From Armigeres subalbatus (taxonomy: Eukaryota; Arthropoda; Insecta; Diptera; Culicidae): a stretch of 64,000 bases of DNA. The notes beneath the pieces are model-generated. The model saw only the letters and a program-made list of their open reading frames with translations, ran no database searches and was not told the origin of the DNA. Positions within the stretch are counted from its first letter, which is position 1. Each line of letters opens with the position of its first letter. Made by a program: the position numbers and the translations under genes. Location of the stretch: the NCBI RefSeq assembly GCF_024139115.2, contig NC_085140.1:297195293-297259292 (forward strand), given 5' to 3'. Positions 12,520-26,165 of this stretch are shown one piece after another.

Positions 12520-13222
12520 GAAGTTTGCAGATTGATGAATGCATGGGAACTAAGCGATGGCATCTGTGCAATAGGATCTGATACAACAGCAGCAAATACA
12601 GGAATAAAAAAAGGCGCTTGTACCCTAATCGAAAAGCGAATTGGCAGAGATCTTTTATGGCTGGCGTGTAGGCATCATATTGCCGAAGTTTTGATGACAG
12701 CAGCTTGGGAAAACTATTTCCTTCAAAAGGCCCTTCTTCAAGTATTTTTATAAAATTTAAATCGGCATGGCCTACTATGGATCAATCCTTTGATGAAAAT
12801 ATGGTAGACGAAAACATTATTGAGATCCTTGGTGATGAAACACAACATTTGATTGAATTTTTGAAAAACCAACTCAATATTCAACAGCAACGACAAGACT
12901 ATAAAGAGTTGCTAAATTTATCTTTAGCATTTCTTAGTGTGAAAAGAATTAAATTTTCGCCACCAGGAGCACATAGCAATGCCAAATGGATGGCGAAAGC
13001 AATATATTGTCTTAAAATATGGCTTAGAATAGGCCAATTTGACATGACCGATGATAAAAGGCAAAAAAATACAGTAATGTGTGCTTTTATTTTACGAGTT
13101 TACATTTGGTCTTGGTTTAAAGCTCCTTTACCCTCATCAGCAGCACGAAATGATCTAAACCTGGCAAAAAAATTGATAACTTTACGAGATGCTTTCTCTG
13201 ATCAATCAAGAAATGTGTATAT
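12520..13222 (+). pseudogene. Transposase-like ORF, N-terminal and middle part, frameshifted
   Basis: Two frames together give a protein-like sequence. The first contains GSDTTAANTG and LLWLACRHHIAEV, resembling the second acidic block and CxxH block of RNase H-fold hAT-like transposases. The second (from about 12705) continues with FIKFKSAWP, AHSNAKWMAKAIYCLKIWL and AARNDLNLAKKLITLRDAF. A frameshift lies near 12720-12750 and the N-terminus is lost. The ORF is cut at 13222 by the 890-bp insertion and resumes at 14121. I recognise the general look of a transposon family found in other invertebrates but cannot name it. Confidence 0.6.
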
Positions 13223-14112
13223 TAGAGTGGGTGCCATGGTCATTTTTTCAAATCAATGGTTTTTCGAAGCCATTCTGGGTCCTGAACAACTGTACATAAT
13301 TTGGGACCGATTGGTTGCTTCCTCGCTTTCCGCATCGCGTTTTAAGTTTGTATGGAAATTAGTATGGGAGAACGTATAATTTTGCATTTCTACTACTAGA
13401 GCTTTCAGTTCATCGTAAACCGAGTGACACATTGCGTTAAAGTATAACCCAAAGGATGCCGAAAAACTTTGCTGAAGAAGGCACGTTGCTGGAACGTCCA
13501 CGAAAAAAGTTATAACGCTTCGAACATTGAGTGTTCAAACCATATGCAAAAAATCGTTTAGTCTGCAAACACTGCCGTACTACGTAGACCAATCATTTAA
13601 CTGAGTGTTATTTCAAAATAATTGATCTTATAGGGCTATGGAGCTAATGGGAGCTATCCGCAATTATTTCACAAAGAAAAAAATCCGACAAGAAGGAAGA
13701 TGAGTTTTGCCCTTCGATAACCATAGGGTGTCCGGTAGTGCTGGCAGAAACATTGATTTCTTGCATATGGTTTGAACAATCAATTTTCGAAACGTAATAA
13801 CATTTTTTGTAGACCTTCCAGCTACGTACCTTCTTCGGCAAAGTCTTTCGGCATCTTCCAGACTATATGCTAACGTATTGAGTCACGTGATTGATGATAA
13901 ATTGAAGCCGCTAAGAGCAAAAATGTAAAAAAAGTACGTTTTCCCATACTAATCTCTATGTAAATTTAAAATGCGATGCGGCATGTGAGGTTGCAACCAA
14001 TCGAGCCCATATTCTGCACAGTTGATTGGGGTCCCAAAACGATTCACAAAAACCTTGATCTCACTTGAACGGACGAATTTTGCGTTTTTCCATACATCTG
14101 CGCCCCACTCTA
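13223..14112. mobile_element. 890-bp non-autonomous element nested in the transposase ORF
   Basis: Flanked by the 8-bp direct repeat gtgtatat (13215-13222 and 14113-14120). The ends are TAGAGTGGGTGCC... and ...GGGGCGCAG-complement...CCCACTCTA. Diverged inverted repeats extend at least 160 bp inward (shared cgattggttgc, ccgcatcgc, ttttaa). The termini resemble those of the 3.54-kb host element, so this may be a deletion derivative or relative using the same transposase. Removing it with one repeat copy restores the host ORF reading frame across the junction. Confidence 0.75.
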
Positions 14113-14120
14113 GTGTATAT

Positions 14121-14622
14121 GGCTGCGGCTTCAAGATTTGCAAATCATCTATGGTTCTTGAGTGAAGAACTAGTCGCTCTGGCTTTTTTCGACCCAGAAA
14201 TATCTACTGATGAGAGAAAAGAAATGGCACACAATTAAAAATCTTGTAAGGGTGATGAAGTAAGAAAAATAAAATTGAAAGTATCTACGATCGATAAGTT
14301 GACTTCTTGTACGGATTTTGTTTCTCAAAATACGATGAATTTTTTTGAAATTTCTGGAATATCTGCAAATTTTCTCAAAGAAGATCCTTGTATATGGGAT
14401 TAATTGGAAGAATTTGTTGAAAGTAGAAATAAAATTAATTCATTTTTGGTAGTGAATGACTGTGCTGAAAGAGGAGTTAAACTAGTTCGAGATTGGAAAA
14501 CTGACAAAAAATGAAGAACAGCTTCAATATCTTCTCAAAGTTGTTCAACAGCATAGGCAAAATATTCCAGGTTGTACTCGCTCTGTTATAAAGGAAGGCC
14601 TAGCAGTTGAAATAAATAATTA
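14121..14622 (+). pseudogene. Transposase-like ORF, C-terminal part, broken
   Basis: Continuation of 12520-13222 after the insertion: NHLWFLSEELVALAFFDPE, then after stops and shifts KINSFLVVNDCAERGVKLVRD, EEQLQYLLKVVQQHRQNIPG and IKEGLAVEINN before a stop at about 14620. NDCAERGVKL and the QHR segment look like a conserved family C-terminus. Several in-frame stops show it is dead. Confidence 0.6.
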
Positions 14623-15414
14623 ATATAGGTATAAGTGTTGTTTGTTGATAACTTTGTAGTTTTATACAGTTAATAAATTATGCTATAAACATTAAAACTG
14701 TTGTTTGAAAAATATATAACTTATATAATATCCCAGGTCTCTCTGTCTTTCTGTCCTTCTGTCCCTCTGTCTGTAACGATTATATCATATCGTTCTAAAA
14801 TTGATGCAACGGGCATCACGATGTCCGAAAACAACTCGTTACAAATATTTCATGAATTTTGTCTTCCCTTAAAAACTTCAGTTCGTTGGCTTCAGTGGTA
14901 AGTCACCCCCTCCCTCTCTAGCTACACTACTGTAAAGAGCACGGAAAGTATTTACCAATCGGATAAAAATTCGCGAGATTGCGTGATAATCATGCATTTA
15001 ATTTCGCACGGCACCGAATACACCTGCATCGCCACCGCAATGATCGGTGGTACGTTGCTCTCATTTTAAACACCCCTGGGGGACATGCTCGACACCCTCG
15101 ACTTTGGATGCTTATAACTTGGCCAATTTCAAAGGGATTTTCATCCGGTCTTCACCAGTCGCTTCCTTATATAAAAAAGGTTCTACATTTTGTCCACAAC
15201 AGGAATCCGTCGGCTACAGCGCCACCTAGAAGCAAAAAACTGATACGGTTGCGTTTCTCCATACAAACTTTGAGCCATTTGCGCACGCCAACCACTGGAC
15301 CGAATGAGCTGAAATTTTCATGGGAGCTTCTGGGACCCCCAAACTGTCATTCAAGGGTGCAAGGTTTGAAATTCCAGACTTTTCACTTTTTCCATATAAG
15401 CTTGGGCCACTCTA

Positions 15415-16620
15415 ATGTGAGATGTGATAAGATCTTCTGATTATCCTGGAGATCAAATCAAATATTCTACCGAATTATCCATGATTTCCATGCTGTCCTA
15501 AGCCGCGGTATTAACCCAATCATATCCTCCTAGCATTTGTCTTTTATTTGCGGTCCCAAATCCTGGCATATGAGGTATTGTAGGATCTCCAAATTGTCCT
15601 GAACTTTGAATAAAATGGTTTACCGAATCAACCACGACTTCCTTGATGTCGTCAGCCGCGGTATCAACCTCATCATGTCCATCATGTCATCATTTGATAT
15701 GATCTCCAGGACAATTCGGAGATGCTACAACATCTCATATGCCTGGATTTAAGACGCGAATAAAAGACAAATTCTCGGAGGGCATGATTGGCTTGATATC
15801 ACGGCTGGGAACATCATGGAGAACGTGGTTGATTCGGTAGAGCCTTTGATTCAAACTCCAGGACAATTTTAAGATCCAACAACACATCATAAGCCCGCAT
15901 TTGAGATGCAAACGAAAGAAAAATACTCGGAGGACATGATTAGGTTGGTTCTGCAGATGGGAACATCATGGAAGACGTGGTTGATTCGGTAGAACATTTG
16001 ATCGGGGTTCAGCCAGTGATATTGAGTGACATTGATAATATTTCTTTTTCTATTTTCGCTTGGTGGGATTTGGCTGAACCCCGACCATTTGATTCAAACT
16101 CCAGGACAATTAGTAGATCATACAACATCTCACATGCTTGGATTTGAGATGCAAATGAAGAACAAATACTCGGAGAGCATAATGAAATTGATACCGCGGC
16201 TGGGGACATCATGGAAGTCGTGGTTGATTCGGTAGACCATTTGATTCAAACTCCAGGACAATTTGGAGATCCTACAACATCTCATATGCCTGGATTTGAG
16301 ACGCAAATAAAAGACAAATACTCGGAGGACATGATTGGGCTAGTTCCGCGGCTGGGGACATCATGGAAGACGTGGTTGATTCGGTAGAACGTTTGATTCA
16401 AACTCCAGGATAATTAGGAGATCATGCATCTCATATGCCTGGATTTGAGATGCATTTGAAAAACAAAAACTCGCAGGACATGATGAATTTGATATCGCGG
16501 GTGGGGACATCATTGAAGTAGTGATTGATTCGGTAAACCATTTAATTCAAATTTCAGGACAACTTGGAGATCCTAGAACATCATAGTTCATTATCAAACA
16601 TGTTTCTTATTTAGTTTATA
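15415..16620 (+). repeat. ~152-bp tandem repeat, inverted at about 15685
   Basis: Units begin in minus orientation (15415-15680) and switch to plus between ccatcatgtcatcatttgat and gatctccaggacaattcgg. Plus units are spaced 152, 243, 152 and 150 bp; the 243-bp interval is explained by an 80-bp insertion at 16003-16083. A typical unit carries gcctggatttgagacgcaaa, ggacatgattgg, ccgcggctggggacatcatg and caaactccaggacaatt. ORFs in either strand are short and follow the repeat. Confidence 0.8.
16003..16083. mobile_element. 81-bp mini-MITE inside the 152-bp array
   Basis: Ends cggggttcagcca and tggctgaaccccg are perfect inverted repeats. The host-unit segment catttgat occurs on both sides, immediately left and 2 bp right of the insert, consistent with an 8-bp target duplication. 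It accounts for the one long unit in the array. Confidence 0.65.
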
Positions 16621-17277
16621 TTGGATTCATCAAGTTCGCAGAAGATAACATGCTTTTGAATATTTTCTGTAGTTTTATGTACCCTCTAGTATGAGGCGGT
16701 TTCATCAGGCACCGAAATATCACCGTATGCATAATAGGGATGCTCAAAACATGTTCCTATGTTCAGGGAAGATCTTTTATATGTTACCTATGTCAATATT
16801 TCTGTCATCACTAGATGGATAAATATCATTTTTGGTAATAAAGTATGAGTATATCACCAAAATTACATTTTTCAGAATCCGTTGCTTTACTCTCACAGCT
16901 CTAGCGGAAAATCAAACACCTTTAGACACAATATTTTGTCATGCCCAGAAAGTTGGCTAAAAGAAAGATAGCTAGAAGAAATGGCTAAGAGATTGGTGAC
17001 AAACCTGAGAAAATCGGATGAAAAACGACTGAGATATTGCCATTTGAAAATTTAGTTACAAGGATTTCCAGCACGACTGTATCCGCGTAAGTTTTTTCAA
17101 TGAATGAATCCTAGTGTTAATAGCCTTACTTACGTTAAGTTTCGTTCTCAACAACAGTTGCTAATGAAATCCCGTCTAGATTGACATAAAACTAATTTTC
17201 AAATAAACCTCCTTAGATCTAGCTTTTCACCTAAAACTAAATCCGCGCCAAATCCACTCGAAGCCCTAAAATCGTTC

Positions 17278-18581
17278 CCCAACTAACATTTAATGTCAAT
17301 GTAAATGTTATTTCAACTCGTTTATACGGCTTCAAGCTGAATATATGTGCTGTACTTATGATCAAGAACTTCTATTCAATCCTTTTTTTTTTGTGAAAAC
17401 TGAAATTCCAATTTTGTTGCTACCTAGATTCGAAAACTTCTGATCTTCAGATTCAAGGGCTGCTGCTCTGTCAACACAGTCACTTTGACATATGTAAATA
17501 ACAGAGAGAAATTACGGATGTACTTCTTCGCATACCCTCTAGGTTGTTTTACTGAAGCTATTTTTAGTTTAAAGCAGTATAAACGTTAGAAAGAGTCTTA
17601 CATGCTGCTTTTAGCAAAAAGCTTAAAAATAGTACTTTCAGCATTATCTTTCAACATTTTATATTAACTAACTTTTATCCATCATCAATCGCTGAAATTG
17701 TTTTTAGGCAGCCATTTCTCGACCTGCATACAGCAGCATCCGCTGCTAATCGTTTTACAGTAACCGTCAACAGAAATATTGCTTTTAAATGGCTTGTTTT
17801 CTTATACTATCTGCTAGCATCTATGATAGCGCTTTGTCAGTTGCTATACGAGAAGGTGAATACCTTTTAAGCTACATAACAGCTTAATCAATAGCTCATT
17901 CACAGCTCCGGCAACAAAAATCAAAGATAAACACTGCGTTTTTTATGTTCCATATATGGTATACTAAGGTATTAAAAGAAGCAGTATAAGGCTTATTTAA
18001 ACGTTGTGTATCCATCAAGGATGCAGAAGTTCTGAAAAAGCTTCGTTAATTTGTGTATAGCGACATTACGCCTATTCAGTGGCGTAGCCAGAAAATTGGT
18101 CTGGGGGGGGGGTGTTTCTGAACATTGTTTTCCACTAGAAAAAATTTTCTTCTAAAAATTTCGTCTCTTGGGGGGGGGTTATGTCCAAACCAACCCCCCC
18201 CCCCCCCGTGGCTACGCCACTGCGCCTTTTATTAGTGCAATAACAAGAGAGAAAGCGATTTGAATGTAAATGCTACTCATCGTAATAAGAAAAGTTGCTA
18301 ATAAGCAACACAATTGCATACATAAGCTTTTATCGATTAGCTATGCTGCTAATTCAGACAAAGCTGTTTTATAGCTATATGGAAGCTGCATAAACGATAA
18401 AAGGTGAAAGACTTTCGGCCCAAACTGATTAGCTGATAGATATTTGGGTAATAGTCGAGTTGAACCTTAAGGAGTTAATTGTGGTGACTTACTTTTTATT
18501 CAGCATGTGCTGCTTTTATTCGAATGTTATACAGCTCAAGGCTAGAAGATGAAGCTTATTACACCAAAATTGTTAGTTGGG
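17278..18581. mobile_element. 1.3-kb non-autonomous element, copy 1 (cccaactaaca ends)
   Basis: Termini cccaactaacat... and ...aattgttagttggg are inverted repeats. The same element lies in opposite orientation at 61054-62449, sharing long internal blocks (gcttcaagctgaatatatg, gtcactttgacatatgtaaa, cagcagcatccgctgctaat-like, atctatcagctaatcag). No transposase is readable in either copy. The copy at 61054 is flanked by TA on both sides, this one only on the right. It carries a 146-bp hAT-type MITE at 18077-18222. Confidence 0.7.
18077..18222. mobile_element. 146-bp hAT-type MITE with cagtggcgtagcca ends
   Basis: Termini cagtggcgtagccag and gtggctacgccactg are inverted repeats. Flanks cgcctatt (18069-18076) and cgcctttt (18223-18230) match at 7 of 8 bases, an aged 8-bp duplication. 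Subterminal G and C runs of 9-15 bases face each other. The CAGTGGCGTAGCCA terminus is a widespread hAT end. Confidence 0.85.
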
Positions 18582-18723
18582 TATGTAAATCCCCGCCAAA
18601 TCCGCGTAGTCGAAACAACCCTGCATTTAGTATAAGTTACTGCAACTAGCGCTTTAACTCCGTGGAATCCAAACAACGAACGGTTATGCAGAGTTGTAGA
18701 CCAAATTTAGAAGTCCACCATAT

Positions 18724-18847
18724 ATCCTCATGATATACCAATGCAAAAACGGTAACTTGGCTTAGAAACCTCGCAGTTAATAACTGAGGAAGTGCTTAAT
18801 GAACACTAAGCTGCGAGGCGGCTCTGTCCCAATGTGGGGATGTAATG
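18724..18847 (+). repeat. Feilai-type SINE, 3' fragment
   Basis: Plus-strand match to the 3' half of the SINE at 49918-50167: atgatatac, gcttagaaacctcgcagtta, aagtgcttaatgaacactaa, gctgcgaggcggctctgtcc and tgtggggatgtaatg. The tRNA-like head is absent. Confidence 0.65.
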
Positions 18848-19861
18848 TCAAAAGGAAGAAGATTTGACAGCGCATCTCCGATGTGTCACAGTCACACTTC
18901 ATTTTCAATCAGAATACCTGATTTCGAGTTATCAAACGTTGCATGTATCAGCCTAATTAGTTTCGCTGAAAAAAAATCAGACAGTATCGGCCACAATTCA
19001 TTTCTTTTCACAGATGTCGTGATCAATGAGCAATACGCAGGAGGTCAAGATGCATCTGTTTGCAGACTAAACATCGTAGGGGAAGAGGCCCCAAAATGTA
19101 GGTTAGGCGGAAAAAGTTTCAAAATAGTGTATAGGAAGGTCGAAAAAAACTGAAAATTTCCACATTTTGAAGAAACATCTAACATTTCGACGAGGCAAAA
19201 CGCCCTTGTGGCACAAACCTACAATGTACTTGCGTCTCCACGCACTATCCATACCAGAATGCTGATTCGCCGACGCGTGGTGCTTTGTTCCCTAGGAGCT
19301 GCCAGCTAACAGGCGTTTTGCCGAATGAGTTTTCCGGCAACAGAATATCACCACTTTTTTGAAATGTGAATATTATCAATATGATTGAGATTTTTGTCAA
19401 TTTTTGACTGGCATCAACTAGCTATCTTGTTTAACTGTTGCATAATGTAAAAATACCCATGAATAGCGTAATAAATCAGACAGTGTTTGCTTAGCTAAGG
19501 CATATTGCCCCCCCCCCCCTTCCCCTACTCTAGTCTGTGTCCTTTCTATTGACAGTCACCTCAAATCAATTGAACATTATTTAAGTGTCCGTTATTTAAC
19601 GTGGACACTGTCCGCAGGACAGGCTTCATCCACTACAAAAGCTATTCAACTAGACTTCGATTTAATTTGGGACGGAAAATTACGATTGACTCAGCTTTCA
19701 CCAGGTGAGTCAGGAAAGTTGCGTTGTCGAACTAGCTCCCCTGTGCTCTCATACTATCTTGCCTGAAATTAACCTAAGCTACCCATTTGGAAGCCGGCAT
19801 GAAGTAATTCGTGGCGTATAGTTCTGAATACATAATGGTGGATATTTCGTTCTAGTAACTG

Positions 19862-19867
19862 TTTATT
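19862..19867 (-). promoter_or_regulatory. Candidate poly(A) signal of the FREP gene
   Basis: AATAAA on the minus strand, about 60 bases downstream of the FREP stop codon at 19926. Position and sequence fit a polyadenylation signal; transcript data would be needed to prove use. Confidence 0.5.
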
Positions 19868-19925
19868 GAGCTGTTTAATACATTTGAGTAACTAAACTTA
19901 TTCTACATTTCAAACTGCGGAAAAA

Positions 19926-21043
19926 TCATTTTTCGCGTATCATCATTCTCGTAAGTTTCAATCCATTCCGTTCCTTGAATGCATACCAAAGATTTGTGTT
20001 CAAACCAGATTCGTTCTTATATTGGCCATTCAAATGACTAAAAATAAGTAATTGTTCATTAATTTAAGAAAAAACGAAACGAAACAAATCTAAACTTATA
20101 TTTACCTCAGATGGCAGTTACGATACCACCAGGCTCCATGGAATTGCGCTGCGCAGTTCGAAAAAGAAATGTCATTATCATTGTCATATGTTGAAAATGG
20201 CTCGCCCTGGTGATGAGTCAGTGAATCACCCGCAGTCCCATTGTATGATCCAAGAACCTTCAACTCGTACAACTCGCTTTCGGTGCCGATTTCAAAGCCG
20301 TCGTACATCGCATACGCACTGTCACCATCATAGGCTTCTAATTCCACCAACAATACATGATTCTTGTCTTTCGTCAGGCGATGCATTTGCTCCAGTCCTA
20401 GCCAGAACTCGCCGTCAATGCGACCAAATCCGTTCTTGTATTCCGTCCAGTTGCGGAAAAAATCTACCGAACCATCGAATCGACGCTGGATCACAAGCCA
20501 CCCTCCTCCGAATTTATCCTGTTCGCAATACCCCTCAAAAGGCGCCTCTCTGGGGAATGGTTTCAGTAAATATTGACCCGTAACTCTGGTAGGTTCGTCT
20601 TTGCATGAACGATATGTAGGCGAGCTAGAACTGATTATATTAAAATGAGCAAACAAATCTCCGAACTTGTGATCCACTGCTCGCTTCACACTGGTTAAGA
20701 TTGACAACATTTTCTCATCGGACTTTTCGAGACTGATAAGCGCCCTTTCGAGCTCATCGTATCGTTGATTGATCTTCACTTTTTGACTTAAGATCTTGCT
20801 TTCAACGTTCTGCCGGAAGCTATCAAGAACCGACAAGATCAACTCGTTTTGTTTTCTTATTTCCAATTGCTGCTCTAATAATTGTTGCTCCAGTTTTTCT
20901 ATTTTAGATACTACAACTTTATATTCGGAAGTGTTGTCATTTTCGGTTGCAATTTGTGGAACTTCCGTATTTGGAATAACAGATTCAGCCAATAAGCCAC
21001 TGCAAACGAATAGCCCACAAACGATAGCTTCAATGATTACCAT
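19926..21043 (-). CDS. Secreted fibrinogen-related protein (FREP/angiopoietin-like)
   Basis: Two exons, 20106-21043 and 19926-20037, joined over a 68-bp GT-AG intron, give 349 residues. A signal peptide (residues 1-19, MVIIEAIVCGLFVCSGLLA) is followed by a coiled-coil region (about 40-130, rich in Leu/Glu/Gln heptads: KIEKLEQQLLEQQ). A fibrinogen C-terminal domain runs from Cys147 to the end, with GGGWLVIQRR, FWLGLEQMHRLT, a DNDND calcium-site-like stretch, the NCHLSHLNGQY junction across the intron, and a C-terminal LKLTRMMIREK. Fibrinogen domains bind carbohydrate; expanded mosquito FREPs act as secreted pattern-recognition or complement-associated factors, and the coiled coil suggests oligomers. 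Specific ligand and pathway are not deducible. No frameshift, so it appears intact. Confidence 0.92.
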
Positions 21044-21500
21044 AATTTTGAACGGACAAAAGCAGCGTTGAGCGTCTTTGCGTCACCGGTGATTAGACGA
21101 ACTGTTCTCGAAGTGCGATTATGCGTGCCATAGATTTAGAGGAACGCAAGATTTAATCTCAAAATATATTTGTGCCACTACATACGCACCAGAAGTTACA
21201 ATGTGATGATTCGCTTGTATTTCAGTAATCGAAATATTAATCAGATTAATTCATTCTGTTGTATTGAAAAACATAAGAACATAAAACGTTTATTGCGAGA
21301 CCAGCATGTTTCGTATAATAAAAACTTAAATGATGATATTTTTTCCTTTCTTGTAGAACAAAGTTACTTCGTTGCAAAGATATTCAAGACCTTCAAAAAC
21401 GATTCTTTGATAAGACGCTCTTAACATAGGGGGATGTAGGCAAGCTGACTACCCTAAGCAATGGAGGAGCGTGTGGATCTGTGAATTATTTTCGAATATA
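21044..21500. other. FREP upstream region; no other gene
   Basis: Should hold the FREP promoter. On the minus strand acagttcgtc at about 21100 is a weak arthropod-initiator-like match; no TATA box is evident. The 84-codon ORF at 21170-21424 is Asn/Lys-rich and unsupported. Confidence 0.25.
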
Positions 21501-21696
21501 GGGACACGGCAGGTATTTTCGTCTGTTCGTCATAGTCTCGAAAACCAATAAAAGCGACGCTTTTTTTGTAAAACTCATACGTACCAAATCGTAAGCTCAG
21601 GAGAAACGTTCTGCTATAGTGGATTTCTAGCTAATGGACGTTGCTTTCGTTGGTTTTAGCCCCTACGACGATGGACGGAAATACCTGCCGTGTCCC
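21501..21696. mobile_element. 196-bp MITE with TA duplication
   Basis: Termini gggacacggcaggtattttc and its complement flanked by TA at 21499-21500 and 21697-21698, as in Tc1/mariner-type MITEs. No coding capacity. It is followed at once by another repeat-like block (caggggttagacaaaaggtt...) whose far end I could not define. Confidence 0.8.
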
Positions 21697-21698
21697 TA

Positions 21699-22657
21699 GT
21701 ACAGGGGTTAGACAAAAGGTTGAGATAGGTAAAATTTTGTTAAAATTCCAAACAGCATAACTTTGCGTAGAATAATCCGATTTTGATAAAAACGGGACCA
21801 TCGGACGCGGAAACTCTTCTAGTATGCAGAACCTTAGATTGGCCTTGGCCACCGGAGATGTTCCGGTTTTTTCTAGGGTATGTTTAAAATGCATTTTTTG
21901 TACTCCTTGTCATTTTATATGACGTTTACTTCCATCATGTTTTACTCATATGCCGACCAATGCTAGCTGTAGATCGAGAATGCATAAAACCTACGCAGAG
22001 ATATGACAATTTTCGTAAAAGTCGTTCGAGGAACATGATGAAATGATAACAGATCGGATGATCGGAATAATGCAAATATGACGTAAATCAAGAATGTCAC
22101 ATCTGAGCCAAATACTTACCTAATTTGGTGACGGGTTTTGGATCAAAGGTATGCCAGGTTATGAACCGGGACGGAGGCAGTCGCACAATTAGCTTGCTTT
22201 CCATTTCAACGAAGTAACATCTTCTTTTACTCAGGAAATAGATTGATCGAAAAACGAACGTAACATTAAAGAAAACGCTTGTATTTTGTTCTGTTGTGTA
22301 TTTATCAATTAATCATGTATTTCATTCTTACTTCCTATTCAGTATCATACCTTTAATTTAATAGTAACAATCATAGTAAATTTTGATAAAATCCTCCTAC
22401 GCGGTTCCTGACTTAAATACGGAGGTACTCGGTTTGTTTTGGTATTTTGGATCTATCAAACAAAAAACATTATCTCCAATAACATGAAAGCCAATTTGCA
22501 AAAGCTCCTGAGAAACAGTGCGGAGCTGGTACACACACACTACTTAGTTGATTACGCTTTTTTTTCTTGCTTGTATGAGAATTATAGAGAGTGACAGACT
22601 ATGAACTACTCGCTCAAATGGTATGTGCTAAGTTTAATCGACACAATGTTTAAACAT
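21699..22657. other. No gene seen; enolase 3' flank on the right
   Basis: Starts with the repeat-like block after the MITE, then AT-rich DNA. The enolase 3' UTR must lie just left of 22658 but its end is not visible. Confidence 0.3.
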
Positions 22658-25959
<3,302 letters not shown>

Positions 25960-26165
25960 AAAAACATGGTTTCGGCTCCGTAACGCTTCATGGCAAATGA
26001 GCCTCTCAAATAAAAAAAGACAGGAACACCGTGTTCGACATATAACTACCCAGTGGACCAGTGGAGAATTTTTCGATTCCGAAAAGTTACCTCCTTACTG
26101 GGGCGGGAATCGAACCCACACTAGACGATTGACGTCGCTAACCACACGACCAGAATAGATAGATT
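25960..26165 (-). repeat. tRNA-derived SINE, second family
   Basis: On the minus strand a tRNA-like head (A-box-like gtggttagcgacg; B box gggttcgattcccgcc) is followed by a tRNA-unrelated body (aaggaggtaacttttcggaa, tccactggtccactgggtag, gtgttcgaca-complement). It differs from the Feilai-type copies. No cloverleaf with a paired acceptor stem was found, so it is not called a tRNA gene. Confidence 0.6.

Larger units (their letters stand above)
11873..15414 (+). mobile_element. 3.54-kb long-TIR DNA transposon, hAT-like, degenerate
   Basis: Flanked by a perfect 9-bp direct repeat, atgtgagat (11864-11872 and 15415-15423). The ends are TAGACTGGCCCAA... and ...TTGGGCCACTCTA. They extend into imperfect inverted repeats of about 520 bp (11873-12398 with 14903-15414; shared blocks include ggtggcgctgtag, ttggccaagttataagca, cacgcaatctcgcga and tagctagagaggg). 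The TAGAG-type terminus fits the hAT YARNG pattern. hAT target duplications are 8 bp, so the ninth base may be chance. Between the inverted repeats lie remnants of one plus-strand transposase ORF, split by an 890-bp insertion. Confidence 0.7.
11488..17121. mobile_element. Foldback-like element with inverted arrays of a ~152-bp repeat
   Basis: The outer ends are imperfect inverted repeats: 11488-11650 pairs with about 16905-17121 (shared blocks include cactag.attcatt, gtaactaaat, tatctcagtcgttttt, cgattttctca, aatctcttagcca and caaaatattgt). Inside each arm is a ~152-bp tandem repeat: minus-oriented units from 11640 to about 15680, plus-oriented units from about 15690 to 16600. The anchor gcctggattt recurs at 15741, 15893, 16136, 16288 and 16438; its complement recurs at 11701 and 11851. 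The minus-oriented arm is split by the 3.54-kb transposon at 11873-15414; without it the element would be about 2.1 kb. Long inverted repeats with internal tandem units resemble Drosophila Foldback and Galileo elements. The right arm has about 300 bp (16600-16905) with no counterpart on the left. Confidence 0.65.
18582..19925. other. Intergenic; no gene apart from a SINE fragment
   Basis: Apart from the SINE 3' fragment at 18724-18847, a poly-C/CT tract at 19508-19525 and a short relative of the 49438-49655 MITE around 19582-19625, nothing is recognisable. The 102-codon ORF at 18845-19153 starts inside the SINE edge and has no family features. Confidence 0.35.

Noticed and set aside
26090..26165. 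tRNA gene on the minus strand
   Set aside because: A and B boxes are present but the acceptor ends do not pair and a SINE-like body follows.
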